Source: Neodontobutis hainanensis (taxonomy: Eukaryota > Chordata > Actinopteri > Gobiiformes > Odontobutidae). Taken from it: DNA of 64,000 bases. The first letter of the stretch is position 1, and each line of letters begins with the position of its first letter. The notes below the pieces were generated by a model that was not told the origin of the DNA, did not search any database, and worked only from the letters and a program-made list of their open reading frames with translations. Location: NCBI GenBank assembly GCA_024349245.1, contig JALDNG010000108.1, forward strand, positions 69,501-133,500, given 5' to 3'. Below, one piece after another: positions 44,351-57,500 of the stretch. The position numbers and the translations under genes are program-made.

Positions 44351-47300
44351 ACAAAAGTGCCGTTTCTAGATATACATTCAATTGTATCATACTTTAAACT
44401 TGGTTGTTGTGCCAATAATTAAAATAAAGTTCATAAATCCTGGTGGGACGTGAGGTTTGGAGGTACAGCTGTAAACTTTCTGGTTAATTCTGAGCTTATT
44501 TGAGATTACATTCAGAGCTGCAGTTGTTTCCTTTAATTTAGTGGCTCGCTTTTTAATGCCATAAGTTCTGCTTGTGTTCAGTGCAACATTTAATGCATTG
44601 TTTTCAAAATAAAAATTCTTTATCAGGTTTTCTTAAATGATAAATGGTTCTCTGTGTAGCTCCGTCTTTTTAAAGTGGACAGGAACAGGAACAAATCTTT
44701 CTCTTTTCCCGCAGGTTCCCATGTTCTTCCAAGTGAGACAAAGGCAAAGATTGAAGACGTACTTTTAAGTCAGATGCTCATTTTCTATTCCGTTTATTAA
44801 ATCTTTTTACAAAGTCCACCTTTAAACAACTGTTTGGGAAACACTGGACCACAGTAAACTTCAATATGTATTCAGCAAATCAGTCCCAGAACTCAACTTA
44901 AACACTTCAGCGACATTAGTTGATCCTTGATGTCATTAACAAAAAGCACTTTTGACTAAATCTGGTTTACACAGGCCTTCACTGTGGCTTCATCACTCGT
45001 GTTAATTCAGATGCATGTTTTCACTCTGATTATCAGCAACACATTCATCTTGCCCAGGCCTTTAAACTCATTCTCTCCACACTTTATATGTTTAACAGAG
45101 CTGTTCTGTAAAAATGTACAAATGTAAAGTTATAATCAGAGACTGTGTTCTGTATGTGTCATGTTCGGATGTTCTGCTCGGAGGCTGCTCCGCTAAAACT
45201 ATTGCCTTTTGATGAAAATGTTTGTGTGTAAAGTTGTACGACGATCATTAAACAGGAAAAATGTTTGCAAAGAAAATGGACTGCTGTGAGATGTTTCTTT
45301 GTTGAAATGTATAATACTAAATTAAAACTGGAGATGGCAATGTGGACCAATCAAGTAACAACTTCATGAGTCCTGAGTTGTTTTTTTTAAATATATTAAC
45401 AAACCAATATTATAAAGTTACTGAAATATTGAAATCTATTGAATAATATTGAACAACCCTGAAACCATCAACACAACATGTATTTTTACTCCCTTTCTTT
45501 TCATTTCCTCAAATGTGGAGCAAATAAAGAGACAGACTGCTGAAACTTACATTTATTGGCACCAAAAGGAGTCTTTTCTCTCATTTGTTTTTGTAAACCT
45601 GTTTGCTGTTAACAACACATCTCCTTATGGAAAACACAGATGTTTTTTGTTTTTCCCATGACACTGACATTTTACAAGAAAAGCTGTGTTTATTGTGTTT
45701 CCTGCATATTTTTCTAAGCAGACATTTCTTTAAACCTTCACAGAGCTCTTTATATTCAACAAAACAAATTCTGTATAAAACTGTTTACAGTGTTAGTGTA
45801 TTTACAAAATATGTGCAATTCAAGAACCATACTCACAAAAGATTATATGTTATATGTTGACTTATCAATTGATTGCATTTTTCACAAACACAGTGGCAGC
45901 CACACAACAGAACTCTGAATTACAAGGCAGTCACTATGTTTACATTTGTTTTATCATCCTCGTGGGGAAATTCCTAGTTTGTAGCTTGTTTTTTGATGTT
46001 GATGGGAGACACCGGCGTACCTGGAGGAAACCCACCAAAGCACTCGCCTTGGTCGAGGAACACTGGAGGCAAAACACAGCTGTGCTCCAAATCCCCTACA
46101 GTTTTATATTATTAAGTGAGCGGCTGGTATCAATGAGCTATGAGTGCTAAGCCCTTCCTGTCATGTAGGCTTTTCAATAAATTAAATATTTACTTAATAT
46201 GGTAACATAGCATGTATGTTTTTTAATATTATCATATTTTGTGGAAGATTCTAGAAAATAATGTTTTTTTGTTTTTACACACACAGTGACCTCGGCACGA
46301 ATTATCTTCCTCATCTGATGATTGACAGGTGTGAAGGCCCGCCCCTTGAATTACCAACTGTTGTGGCTAAATGTATTCAGCCCAAAGACTTGGATTTGAT
46401 TAAAACCTAGAGACTTACAAAGTAACAATAAACTCTACTGCGTTTCTGAGACGAGCATTATTTGTTAGTTAACAAAAATATTCCGTTCCAGTCTCTTGTA
46501 AAGAACATAATTTTCTTAGTAGTAGTAGTAGTCTTTAGTCGAGTGATAAAACATTGCAGTATTTAGTGGAAGCTACCGTATAAAGATCATGTGGATAATT
46601 CTGAAAGTCATTTGTGTGAAGAGTTTGAAAAAGCTCAGGGTAAATATTCCCACCGGCTCCACTGCTGTTACACTATGTCCTGATGGAGGCAAACACACCG
46701 ACAGAAAACACATCTGATATTATGAGAACACCCCGGGATATAATTATATAGAACTTTGTCTATTTCTATTTTTGTGATTACAACTTCTATATAACAAAAA
46801 TATAACAAAAAAAGTTGTAGTAGTCGATACAAGCATGTGTCTCTTTGCCTTAATTACTCTGAAGAATGAGGAAGGTCTTGAGAAGTTTCTACTAAAGATT
46901 ACTGAGCCATTATCCAGGTGTTAAAAATAGTTTTATAATCAGGCAATAAATCAAATGTGTCTACCTGTGAACGTACTGAGTGATGTTTTGACAATAGGCC
47001 GTCTTAATAAGTCAATATTCTGGCATTAATTGTAAAATAGTAACAGGAAACATTTCATCAAAGATAAATCAAGTAAAGGCTCGGGAGAGATATATTAATA
47101 TATTTTGAGAGATCTGTCCAACCATGTCTTGGATCACAGTTTACTGAAGTGACCTACGACACAAAAACAAGATACTTAAGTGTTTGTTTAAAAAGGGGTA
47201 ATCTCAAGAGTCTTGTGACTTTAAAACAGACGCATTTGTCTTTTCTGATGTGTTCACTGGCTTTTCTTTCCTCTTTGAAGTAAACTGTGAGGCTAGTCCA

Positions 47301-47463
47301 GCTCCAGTCCGACTAAGCTGTGCAGCAGTAGCTCGACTAAGACAATTACAGTCCGTGCCATACGTTAACAACATTTTAAAAGAAGTCATTTTAATTTCTC
47401 TTGTGTAATGTAAACATAGTGAGTGTATAATTTACAGTTCCTCTCACACCAATAACATGATGG

Positions 47464-50400
47464 TCAATGAAATGTGGTCCTGTGGATGTCCTTTGGGTAA
47501 ATCTTCACAATCTCGACGCTGATATAATGTGGGTTCAGTTCTCCTCGGAAATTGTAATCCCTTGTGTTGATATTGTGTCCTGATGAAGAGGCTGTAAAAT
47601 AAAACAGAGTTAGAGAACGCCATTACGTCTCATTACTTTATCCAAGATTTAGAATTAGGTTAATTAGACACACAATGAGACAGAACCTATGTCAGTATGT
47701 TTCAAAGCAGTAAGCCAAACTCTACCTGTGTCTGGGTCAATGTAAAAACTGTTCTGGCCTACAACCGACTAATTACTGTGAAATTCAAAAAACGCACAGT
47801 ATTTTATTTATTTATTTATATTTTTGAGTGTATGAATGTCCTTGCTCCAGAAATAGTGTGTGGTATGTGGTATGACCACTAGGGGAGCTGTCAGTGGAAA
47901 CCGTAAACAGACAAAGAGGTGCTTTACCGTCAAAGGACCACACATTTGGAACACTTTACTGAAATAAAAACACTTAACCAGTAAAACAGTCCTCAGTGGA
48001 ACTACAGAGTGAGCCAGGGTCAGCTATACTGTTTTGTATTTGTGTAATGTACATTGTCTTTGGCTTTTATTATAGAATTAAGCCTAACCAGGGACAATCA
48101 ACACTTTGTTTTTTGTGTTTCTACTGGCTTTGCTCATTCTCTGCAGAGCGAAGGTTAACTCTGCAGTGTATCTTTTAACTTTTAATGCAGAAGCTATTCT
48201 AGGGCAGAAATGTGGGATGTTTTCTTACATTGTAGCGCTGGAAGTCTCGTCTTTGTCGGTAAAGGAGGAAGTAGAGAACAGCTGAGATGATGGTCTGAGC
48301 CAAAGTGAAGAAAAGAAGTGCTGACTTTATTCCTTTACTGAGTCTCTGTTGAAAACAATAGACAAAAATAACTCTCACTATTGACTTTTTACTTTTTGGC
48401 CATTCAACCTGGACTGAAAGCAAAGTTATACAATGTTTGGGAACCAGAGTATTAGCGGCTAAAACTAGAGTCTGGTTTTGTTGACGGTGTCCCACTTTCC
48501 TCACAATGGAACAACCGGGGAGTCTGTGGAGCTGGACAGAGGAATGCTGTGGACCGGGCCAAGTTAGTCATCGATGTTGATTCAATTACGACTCGACTGG
48601 TAACAAGAGGACACAAACTGCTACGGTTTTACAGAAAAACAAACCAAAACATTCAAATAGAATTGGATTTTAGGTCAAGGCTTTCATACAGATGCATCAT
48701 AATCTAAACTAACTCTGACCTCCATAAGTCTGGACCTTGTCTAAGTCTGGACTAAGTCTGACTCTGACAGAGTTAAATGTGAGAGACAGAACAGGTATAG
48801 GGTATGTTATTGATGAGCTTCTAAGGACCTTTTTTAAATGAATGCAGTTCCAAATATTATAGTTTTATAATGCAAGCAATAATGCAAGCAATGAATTTTT
48901 AATCAGTTAACGGAATTTTGTTGCCATCTACAGTGTTGCCTCTGTCTCTTCTTGGACTCAATTGAGTTTTTGTCTATTTGTCCACATCATTTTTGCAATT
49001 ACATTAAAATATTTCACCAAGCGTTACAAAACCCTCTTGAAGTGTCAGTCTGAGACTCCTCTTCTTTCCGTTCATTTACATTTTTTCCAAGAAGTAAATT
49101 TGCTGCTGCAAATGTATCTGTCACGGTTTAAGAGACGAGACACTATAGGTTTATTAGGGACCACCAGCAATGCATGCTCCTGCTCTGGTCGTACAGGGAC
49201 CGGACAGCCCTTAGCAAAGGGCCCTGGACCCCATACTCCCAGAGTGACACATTCAAATGCCTTCTCCAGATCCCAAAAGCACATGTGGACAGGTTGGGCA
49301 AACTCCCATAAACCCTCCAGCTGGAGAGGGTATAGAGCCGGTCCAGTGTTCCTCGACCAGGACAAAAAACACATTGTTCCTTCTGAATCCGAGGTTCGAC
49401 TATCGGCCGAATTCTCCTCTCCAGTACCCTGGCATAGACTTTCCCGGGGAGGCTAAGGAGCGTGATCCCTCTGTAGTTGGATACACCCTCCGGTCCCCCT
49501 TCTTGAAAAGAGGGACCACTACCCAGGTCTGCCAGTCCAGAGGTACATCCAGAGAGTTGCCAGCAGTAAGTCGGACCTGTTCCCAGTGCATGTTGGACTC
49601 CGGCAGGGCTGCCCTTTGTCACGGGTCCTGTTCATTATTTTTATGGACAGGATTTCTAGGCGCAGCCAGAGGCCGGAAGGAGTCTGGTTTGGTGACCATC
49701 TCTGCTTTTTGCAGATGATGTTGTCCTGTTAGCTCCATCAAGGAGCTAACAGGACCTCCAGTGTGCACTGGGACGGTTTGTAGCCGAGTGTAAAGTAGAT
49801 GGGGCTGTAAGGCGAAGCTCTTCATTTACCGGTTGATCTATGTTCCTACTCTCACATATGGCCATGAGCTGTAACCCTATGATCCCGTATACAGGTGGCC
49901 AAAATAATTTTCCTCTGCAGGGTGGCGGGCTGCTCCCTTAGAGATAGGGTGAGGAGCTTGACTACTCGGGAAGAGCTCAGAGTAGAGCCGCTGCTCCTCC
50001 ACATCGAGAGGAGTCAGCTTAGGTGGCTCGGGCATCTGTTTCGAATGCCTCCTGGACGCCTCCCTGGGGAGGTGTTCTGGGCATTTCCCACCAAAAGGAG
50101 GCCCCAGGGAAGACCTAGGACAGGCTGAAGGGACTAGGTCTTTTGGCTGGCTAGGGAACACCTCGGTATTCCCCCAGAAGAGCTGGAGGAAGTCTGGCGT
50201 CTTTGCTTAGACTGCTGCCCCTGCAACCCGGCCCCAGATAAGTGGAAGAAGATGGATGGTTCCTCACCGTGGCAAAGTGTTTATCGTCGCAGTCATCATA
50301 GCTTTGTATGATACACGGAGATTCTGGGTTCCTCTCGATGTCGACGGAGTAGATTATTACAGAAATGACTGAGAGCACAGTGGACATCAGGCTTCCGGCC

Positions 50401-53334
50401 AGACAGAAGTACAGCTGCAGAGAAAAAACAGAAAATATGAGTTAGTGACAGTTCAGAGGGTGCAGAGGGAGCAAGTGAACAGCTTTCTGGTGGATTTGAA
50501 CAGGTTTATCCAGGATTAACTTTTAACTGGACTTGAGAAGGATTTTAGATTAATCTGACAGGATTTGTTTCTTTGGTGGTTATTTACAGGTTTAAGCTGG
50601 ACTTTAGAGTTTTGGATTGAGTCTAGTTTTAGATTTATTAACAGAATTTAAATGTATTCAAGGAAAGCCGCTGGGATAGGCTCCAGTCACCCGTGACCCC
50701 TAACAGGACTAAGCGGTAGAAAATGAATGAATAAATTAAATGTATTCAAATTGGATTTGAGCAGGTTTTAGTTGGATTTACTCAAAATCAGAATGGCTTT
50801 AACAGGTTTCTGATAGATTTAAATCCAATTTAGCAAGAGTTTAGTTTAATTTAAACAGGTTTTAGAAGAATCTCATCAAAATGTCAATAGATTTTCATAG
50901 GATTTTAAAAAATTTACCCGGCTTTTTAATGAAACTGAGCTGGTTTTAGATGGTTTGATTTGGAGTTGACCAAGTTTAAGCTAGATTGAATCAGATTTTA
51001 GATTTCAGATTTTTATAATTTTTAGATGAATTAATTTTTTTAAAAATTGGATGTGAACTGGTTTTAGAGACTTTGGTGTTAAATGGATTTATTCTAGTCT
51101 TTTTTTCTCTTCCCACATTTCCCACTTTGGGTAAACACGTTTGTCAGTTCAAGTACTTGAGCAGAAATGGAGCAGCTGGAGCACGTCTTCAAGTTGGAGG
51201 GTGACTAACCTTTTACAGTAAATACATTCCTCTGCAGATTTTTTCTTGTTTGTCTTGTTTTGTGATCACTACTCAATTAACTATATATCAGTGTTTCTTC
51301 TGGTCTTGTGCTGCTGAATGAATCAACGTCAGTTTTAAATTCACTCAGCAGACTCACCTGGTCTTTTAGCAGTGTTTTGGTCAAAGTCTTGTTTCTTTTA
51401 TTGGTTCGTTTACCTCCAGGCACTCAGACAGGTTCTCTATCATTAGCTTTGTTTGATTCATTTAGTTTTAGATGAATTTGAACTTGTTTTAGAAGGACTG
51501 TAACAGGTTTTAGTTGGGTACAAACAGGTTTTCAAAGGTTTTAAACAGGTTTTAGCTGGGTTTAAATGGGTTTTAGATGGTTTTGAACACGTTTTAGCTG
51601 GATTTAAATGGGTTTTAGATGGTTTTGAACATGTTTTAGATGGATTTAAATGGGTTTTAGATGGATTTAAACAGATTTTAGATGGATTTAAATTAGTTTT
51701 AGATGGGTTTGAACAAGTTTTGGATGGATTTAAACAGGTTTTAGTTGGATTCAAACAGGTTTTTAGATGGATTTGAACAGGTTTTAGATGGATTTGAACA
51801 GATTTTAGATGGATTCAAAGTGGTTTTAGGTGGTTTTGAACAGGTTTTAGATGGATTTGAATAGGTTTTAGATGGATTTGAACAGGTTTTAGATGGATTT
51901 TCAAAGTGGTTTTAGGTGGTTTTGAACAGGTTTTAGCTAGTTTTGAACAAGTTTTAGATGGATTTAAACAGGTTTTAGCTGGATTCAAACAGGTTTTTAG
52001 ATGGATTTGAACAGGTTTTAGCTGGATTTAAATGGGTTTTAGATGGATTTGAACAGATGTTAGATGTATTCAAAATGGTTTTAGGTGGTTTTGAACAGGT
52101 TTTAGATAGATTTGAATAGGTTTTAGATGGATTTGAACAGGTTTGAGATGGATTTAAATGGTTTTAAATAGAAGTGAACAGGAAGTAGTAAGGAATAAGT
52201 GAACTTATTTCAATATAAACAGAATGGATTTAGAGGAAAATGAAGAGCACAGAACACATTATAGTTTAGTGTAAGACTTACATTTTTCAAGGTGCAGTTT
52301 TTGTCCAGGATGATGGCGGTGGATCCGGCCATAATGAACTGGAGACACAGACCAAAAACAAAAACATGTTCAGTGGAGAGTATAATGTTCAAAAACAAAT
52401 ATGTCTCCAACGCAAAGGAACATTATCAGCACCAAGTATTATTGAAACAATGACTGACCGCGAGGCCGCTCCACCAGGGGACGCCGAGCCAGATGGCCTC
52501 AGTGTAGTCGGTGAAATGTAGAGGAATGGAGTAGGCCATTATCATCAAACCCAGCATCAACTGACTCACCTGAGAAACACACAGAGAGAACAATGAGAAA
52601 ACAATGGGATTCAATGAGATTTCTTTGCTTTACAACAAACTCAGAATCCACTTTCTTGTATCCAAAGGTCAGAGAAAACTCCTTGAATAACAGCAGGTGA
52701 AGAACTGGATGTTTGTTTGCGCAGTTTGCTTTGTCAGTGGTTTATTTAATTGGATATACTTTATACTGTAGATGTAAAAGTGCCACTGCTTTTTCCTACT
52801 CCTTTAATAATGGTTCAGGAGTCGCTGCAAAGACTGACCAAACATGCCCCAAATGAGTCACTAACTTCTCCTTTACATACTGTTCACCAGTGTTAAATGT
52901 CCCAAAAGATCTGGAATATATATGATTTTGATTCTTTCTTCAGTACTTAGACACAACACTGGTCACTGAAGCTGTATTTTACACTGGGGCTAGCCTTATC
53001 AAAGACTATTTGGACAAAACCTCTGTTATTTATTCTTATTTTTTAAATCGACTCTCCCGAAGTTTGGACTCGGTCTAAGACAAGACTTTGACTGAATTGT
53101 TCCCTGGTATCTCTTCCACTGGTCCTGGGCTTGTCTCAAAACCTTTCCGAGTTGTTCCTGTTTAGGTCTTGATACTCCCTGGTCTCTGTTATTGTGGTCA
53201 AGACTCACCCCGAGACTTTTGGGCTCTCCTCTCTGGACGGCGGCGCGTAGGGCCTGTTGTCTGTCGACCAGTTTGGCAGCGTTTGTGTCTCTGGGCAGCT
53301 GCACTGTCAGATCTCTGGTGATTGTCACCGCCAT
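47464..53334 (-). CDS. Four-transmembrane MS4A/TMEM176-like protein, minus-strand gene
   Basis: Seven coding exons fit in frame: 53209-53334, 52459-52569, 52282-52338, 50268-50414, 48229-48345, 47726-47768 and 47464-47591, giving 242 residues. Five have phase-0 borders; the 43-base exon shifts phase and the last exon then reads through to HRTTFH. Membrane segments: VSQLMLGLMIMAYSIPLHF; the stretch from WLGVPWWSGLAFIMAG; LYFCLAGSLMSTVLSVISV; and ALLFFTLAQTIISAVLYFLL. The short cytoplasmic N-terminus (MAVTITRDLTVQLPRD) and long C-terminus fit the family. The loop between segments 3 and 4 has cysteines (SPCIIQSYDDCDD). Members modulate signalling in immune cells; the partner is unknown. A non-coding first exon probably ends at about 54196 next to the divergent promoter. 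The plus-strand neighbour is a relative with similar exon lengths. Confidence 0.88.
49145..50259 (+). mobile_element. LINE insertion with 5' inversion (twin priming)
   Basis: The left part, about 49145-49560, reads on the minus strand (PLDWQTWVVVPLFKKGD, then YRGITLLSLPGKVYARVLE and SLYDQSRSMHCW). The right part, about 49560-50259, reads on the plus strand (SKSDLFPVHVGLRQGCPLS in mixed frames, then a FADD-type region and the 3' tail AGTGGAAGAAGATGGATGG). The inverted part ends where the sense part begins in the intact element, as twin priming predicts. Frames are broken. It lies in an intron of the minus-strand MS4A-like gene and stops 8 bases from a splice donor. Confidence 0.85.
50655..50745 (-). 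repeat. Common fish interspersed repeat, reversed
   Basis: GGGATAGGCTCCAGTCACCC, then GACCCCTAACAGGACTAAGC: the reverse form of the repeat at 7440-7512 and 38838-38960. Confidence 0.7.
51465..52170. repeat. 21-bp minisatellite
   Basis: About 30 imperfect copies of a 21-base unit, GGTTTTAGATGGATTTGAACA. Because 21 is a multiple of three, the minus strand stays open at 51458-51754 and reads as seven-residue repeats (LNPSKTC). It lies within an intron, so this is not a gene. Looser copies of the motif start near 50500 and recur in gstt1 intron 1 at about 20150-20225. Confidence 0.92.
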
Positions 53335-54196
53335 CGCCTGCAGAAAACAAAAATAAAACGATCAGTCCGGCTTTATTTTTCCCTGCAGGAGGATTTCTTT
53401 GGAGCTGTATAAATCTAAATCTTACAGAACCTTTAAAAATGGCCACAACATAACCCTAAAATGGACAAGACAAAGTATAGTAAAAAAGGAACAGTGTGAT
53501 AAGCATGACTCATGAAAACGGTTAGGTTACACTGCCAATGGTTTCCCACAAAGGGAATTCCAAAATAATGGTCCTTATAAAAATGTTTTTGAACAAACAA
53601 ATAGGCTACTATAAACTCTGACTTTATTGATTTTTATTTTTGACTAAAAGCAGAGGTTAGTACATTTTATTGAGCTTTTTAAATGTGTCCAACTATCCCA
53701 CATAAAGATATTGAGATGTTTAATAAATGCTTAGGCCTAGAGCTTATATTTAGAGCAGAGAACTATAGGTCAAACCCAGCTGACATACACATGATGAAAT
53801 ATGAGAAGATGAGAACAAATTATATTCTGTGACATTAACAAAGATCTAAACAGTTCTTTTCCCCAGTAAAATAATTTTAAATGCCCATGAAAACACTATC
53901 TTGCATAAACAGTGTTAAACACCAATAAAAAAAGTGAATGGCAAACCGCGTTCATCCTCGGACAATTAGTAGGACGTGCCCTTTTACGCAACGCACGTTT
54001 AGAGCTATAACTGCAACATAATCTTATTTATTATTACAAAAGAGACCATTATGATTGATACAAGTGAAACCTACCGAGTTTAAACTAGCCTACATTTTCA
54101 AATAAGCCCTACTTTTTAACTGTATACATCCCAAAACTGTCTCCATCCCCAGCTCTCCATAAACACGACAGCTGCACACAGACACACAGTAGTACC
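53335..54196. other. 5' intron of the minus-strand MS4A-like gene
   Basis: An acceptor (minus TTTTCTGCAG) stands a few bases before the ATG at 53334, and a donor (minus AATAAG then GTACTAC) at about 54196. The stretch between is AT-rich intron with nothing else recognised. Confidence 0.55.
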
Positions 54197-54552
54197 TTAT
54201 TGTCCTTCGATTAAACCCAGATATACTCTTTCTTTAATCTCAAAACTTGTTGTGGGACAGTTGTTGTTGACGCGTCTCTTTCCTCGTCAGGCGCGTGCGT
54301 CCAAAACTAAAATCAAACCGAAAAGGACGGACAGACAGAAGAAGAGGGGTGCGCAGTACGTTCCGAACAACTGGACCCCTGTTGTTCTTCTTTCAGGCTC
54401 CTCCTTCACTTCCTCTGCTGTTTTCGCTTTTCGCTTGTCTCACTCCCATCATTTTCAACCATTAACTCTTTTTTTTTTTTTTGGGACGGTGACAGGACGC
54501 GCCATAGTTACACACGCGCCATCAACTGCGGCTCACTCTGTAAAACCTGGGT
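54197..54552. promoter_or_regulatory. Shared promoter of the head-to-head MS4A-like genes
   Basis: Two non-coding first exons face away from each other here: minus, with a donor at about 54196; plus, ending at AAACCTGG then GTAAGTAG at about 54551. The middle is GC-richer than its surroundings. The minus strand holds GAGGAAGTGAAGG (about 54402-54414), which fits a PU.1/ETS site with an EICE-like neighbour, and two GCGAAAA motifs at about 54421-54436 that resemble IRF half-sites, but spaced seven bases rather than the usual six. Regulation in myeloid or lymphoid cells is inferred only. Confidence 0.6.
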
Positions 54553-57500
54553 AAGTAGTGGTTTTGGCTTTTCTCAAACGTTAGCTTTCATGTGGTTACT
54601 TGGTTCGTGTAGCCTACCAGAGAAACTGACATATTCCTGGTGTGTTTGTAGAAAATCTCTTCTAACAACGCCTTTGTGCCGTAACTGCAGCAATAACGTG
54701 AGCTGACCGTAACATTCTTTTGTTTTTAGCTCTAATCTAGCATTTAGAGTTTATAGTGTATAAGTTATGTATCCAACACTTTGAAAACTATGGATAATGT
54801 GGTCCATGTAAAAGTACTACCATTTAAATGTGTTTTTGTTTACTGTAAAAATACTGTAAATAATGAATACACCTTAAATCAAAACCTAGTTAGAATTATT
54901 TTACTGGAGAGAATATGTAGAAATTTTAAGTTTAGTTTAGTTTATTTCAGTCATACAAAAAGATTAAAATAAAATAAAAATCTAAATAAAGACAACTCAG
55001 GTCCATTTATTTTCACAAGGTACAGACAAAAAACCTAAACTTAATCCTAATCTTTACTAAATGTTTTTACAGACCCATAAGAAAACTTTAAACTTAAAAA
55101 ATACAAAGAAACCATGATTAAAAAAGCATAATGTAACCATTAAATTACCGTAATGTCTCAAATACAATAATTACCTCCTCTCAATCAATAATGCATTTAA
55201 ATTTACAATAAAAAAATTACATACTTTATTATTGTATCATAAAATAGTATGTTTTATGTTCTGTTTTAGTTACCATATTATTTTTTTATATTGTCACCAT
55301 AATTTGTGATAAATTATTGACCACAGCTGCCAGCTACAGTTTACTTCTACAGTGTACATGATGAGTCTAAATAAAAGGCATTATAATAAATGGATTTGTG
55401 TCGAGGACGTCAGCAGGAGTTTGATCCAGAGGTGGGTGTGGCATGAAAATACATGATTCTGTCAAATATAAATTACTTTTATTACTTTCTCTTAATTACT
55501 TTGTGGTTCTAGCAGATACTTTTGAAGCTAATTTATTCCCTACAGCCTCGCCTGTTTAGTCTAGACCCAGTTGAGGCGAAGGACATCTAAATTTCTACAA
55601 CAGTTATAAGCAGATACTTTTTTTTAAATTTTCACATTATTATAATAAACACAAAATATCATAAACAGAACATAGTGTGATGGTGTTTGGCAGAAAGGCA
55701 GCACTCCTAAAACCATGTACAGTATATATCTGCACATTATAGCCACAGCTCATCATGAAAATCACATCATGTTTATAAATATAAATAAAATGCATATCTC
55801 AAAACTTAACATACAAAACCTTCATCTTACGCCTCAACTTTACATTTTACTTTCATATTCATAAATTAATATAACATAAACTGTATTCAACATATACTTG
55901 TTTTTAAGGCTTGATATTGAAGGTTTCACATTTAGCTTCTACAATATCTAAATGAAAATTGTACAGTTTTCCTCCACTAAACACTAATACATTAAACTGA
56001 AGTTTAGAGCTGACCTGAAAATGTTATCTCTGAGTTTCCCGTTAGATTCCAGTAATTATCTCTGTCTCATTTCGCCAACATTAATCTGAGTTTAATTTAC
56101 TGCCCTTTTCTCAATTTTTAATTTTATTTTTTATTTTTTTGAGCTATTTTGTTGTAACACAACACTGTTTTGCAATGGAAAATCTCATTTCCTGGTTTAT
56201 TTCATTGTTGACATCAGTGTCGACCAATGGGAGCGCTCCTTTTTCCTGAAGCGACCTGTGATTGGACCAACTCCCGGTGTGAGCTGATCCTTCTCATCTT
56301 TTAAAATCCTTAATAATAAAGCCTAGTTGACGTCTGAAGGTCTTGTTTTTTCAGATGATTCCTGTTACAATAAGCTTTAGGAGATTCAAACCAAAATGTT
56401 TAATGCTTTAAAAATGACAAAAAGACTTAAAAGAATCCCAACCTAACAGAAAATAACTGTAATTAGGGATGTACAAACTTGAAAGAAAGTCAGAAAAAGA
56501 TGAACATGAAGCTACTTTCTCACAATCATTAAAAATAGCGGCCATTTTTTGTTGAGTCCAAACTGGAAAAAACAAAGCTTTTCTGTAGTTGTAAGTATCA
56601 AAAGGACAAACTGTTCCTCTGTCTTGTTTCTGGGCAGTCATTCAGTTCATTTCATCATCAGGCCTCTTTTTTACTTTTTTCTCTCTCGCACTCACACACA
56701 CATCTGCTTCTCATCCAGCTGCATTCCTGTCATCCCTAAGAGGCTTGTGAGACATGTGGTTTTAATGAACTAACACACTCACACGCTCACTCAGCTTTCC
56801 CCTTTTTTTCTCTCCTTTTCTTCCCGTTTGTTTGCTGTTACTCAATAACCCCTGAGTCCACGAGCCAAAGACTGACAAACACACACTTCCTCACGGCTGC
56901 AGCAGTGCGGAGTCTTTAGGCCCATATTGTTTAGCAATTGGACTCATCTAACTCTTTCTTTTCTCTGTAAAAGTAATAGTAGTAGTAAATAATGCCACTC
57001 CAAATGTCAAAGTCGTTACAACTTAGACTGGAGTTAATGTTATTTTAAAGAGTGATACCCAAAGACTTTATTGTGTTTGGTGGATGATTTTTATCTTTAA
57101 TTGCTTCACAGCCCATTTCCAGTTTTATTTTTGAATCTCTCTAAGCTTCAACACAGTCCTTGCTGAGTCCAAGACTGGTACTTTTCAGAAAACATAAAGA
57201 GATCAACTGGTAGAGGTTTGCTGTCCTCAAAGGAATGCTCTTTCTCTTTGAGGTGGAGGTGAACTGCAGACTCAGGTCCTCCAGGACTGGCTCTTCTGTG
57301 CTGATACATCCTCTTGTGAAGCTGTTGTTTAGTTTCTCCAACATAACTGTCACTGCAGTCTTCACTGAACTGCAGAGATCACACTTATGTTAAACACAAT
57401 CGGGCACACATTATTTTAGATGTTCTTTTACAAGCAAGATTTAGAAAAAATTAACATACAGCAATTTTTTCATATAATACAAAGAATGATTAGTGCACCA

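Larger units (their letters stand above)
42740..47463. other. Intergenic DNA downstream of zinc-finger unit C
   Basis: About 4.7 kb with no gene supported. It holds a tRNA-like SINE head (44102-44167), a DNA-transposon-like piece (44262-44350) and a fragment of the common fish repeat near 46007-46060 (GGAGACACCGGCGTACCTGG). Open frames here, including 45854-46150, run through repeats or AT-rich DNA. Confidence 0.5.

Noticed and set aside
51458..51754. Minus-strand frame with a seven-residue repeat
   Set aside because: Produced by a 21-bp minisatellite inside an intron.
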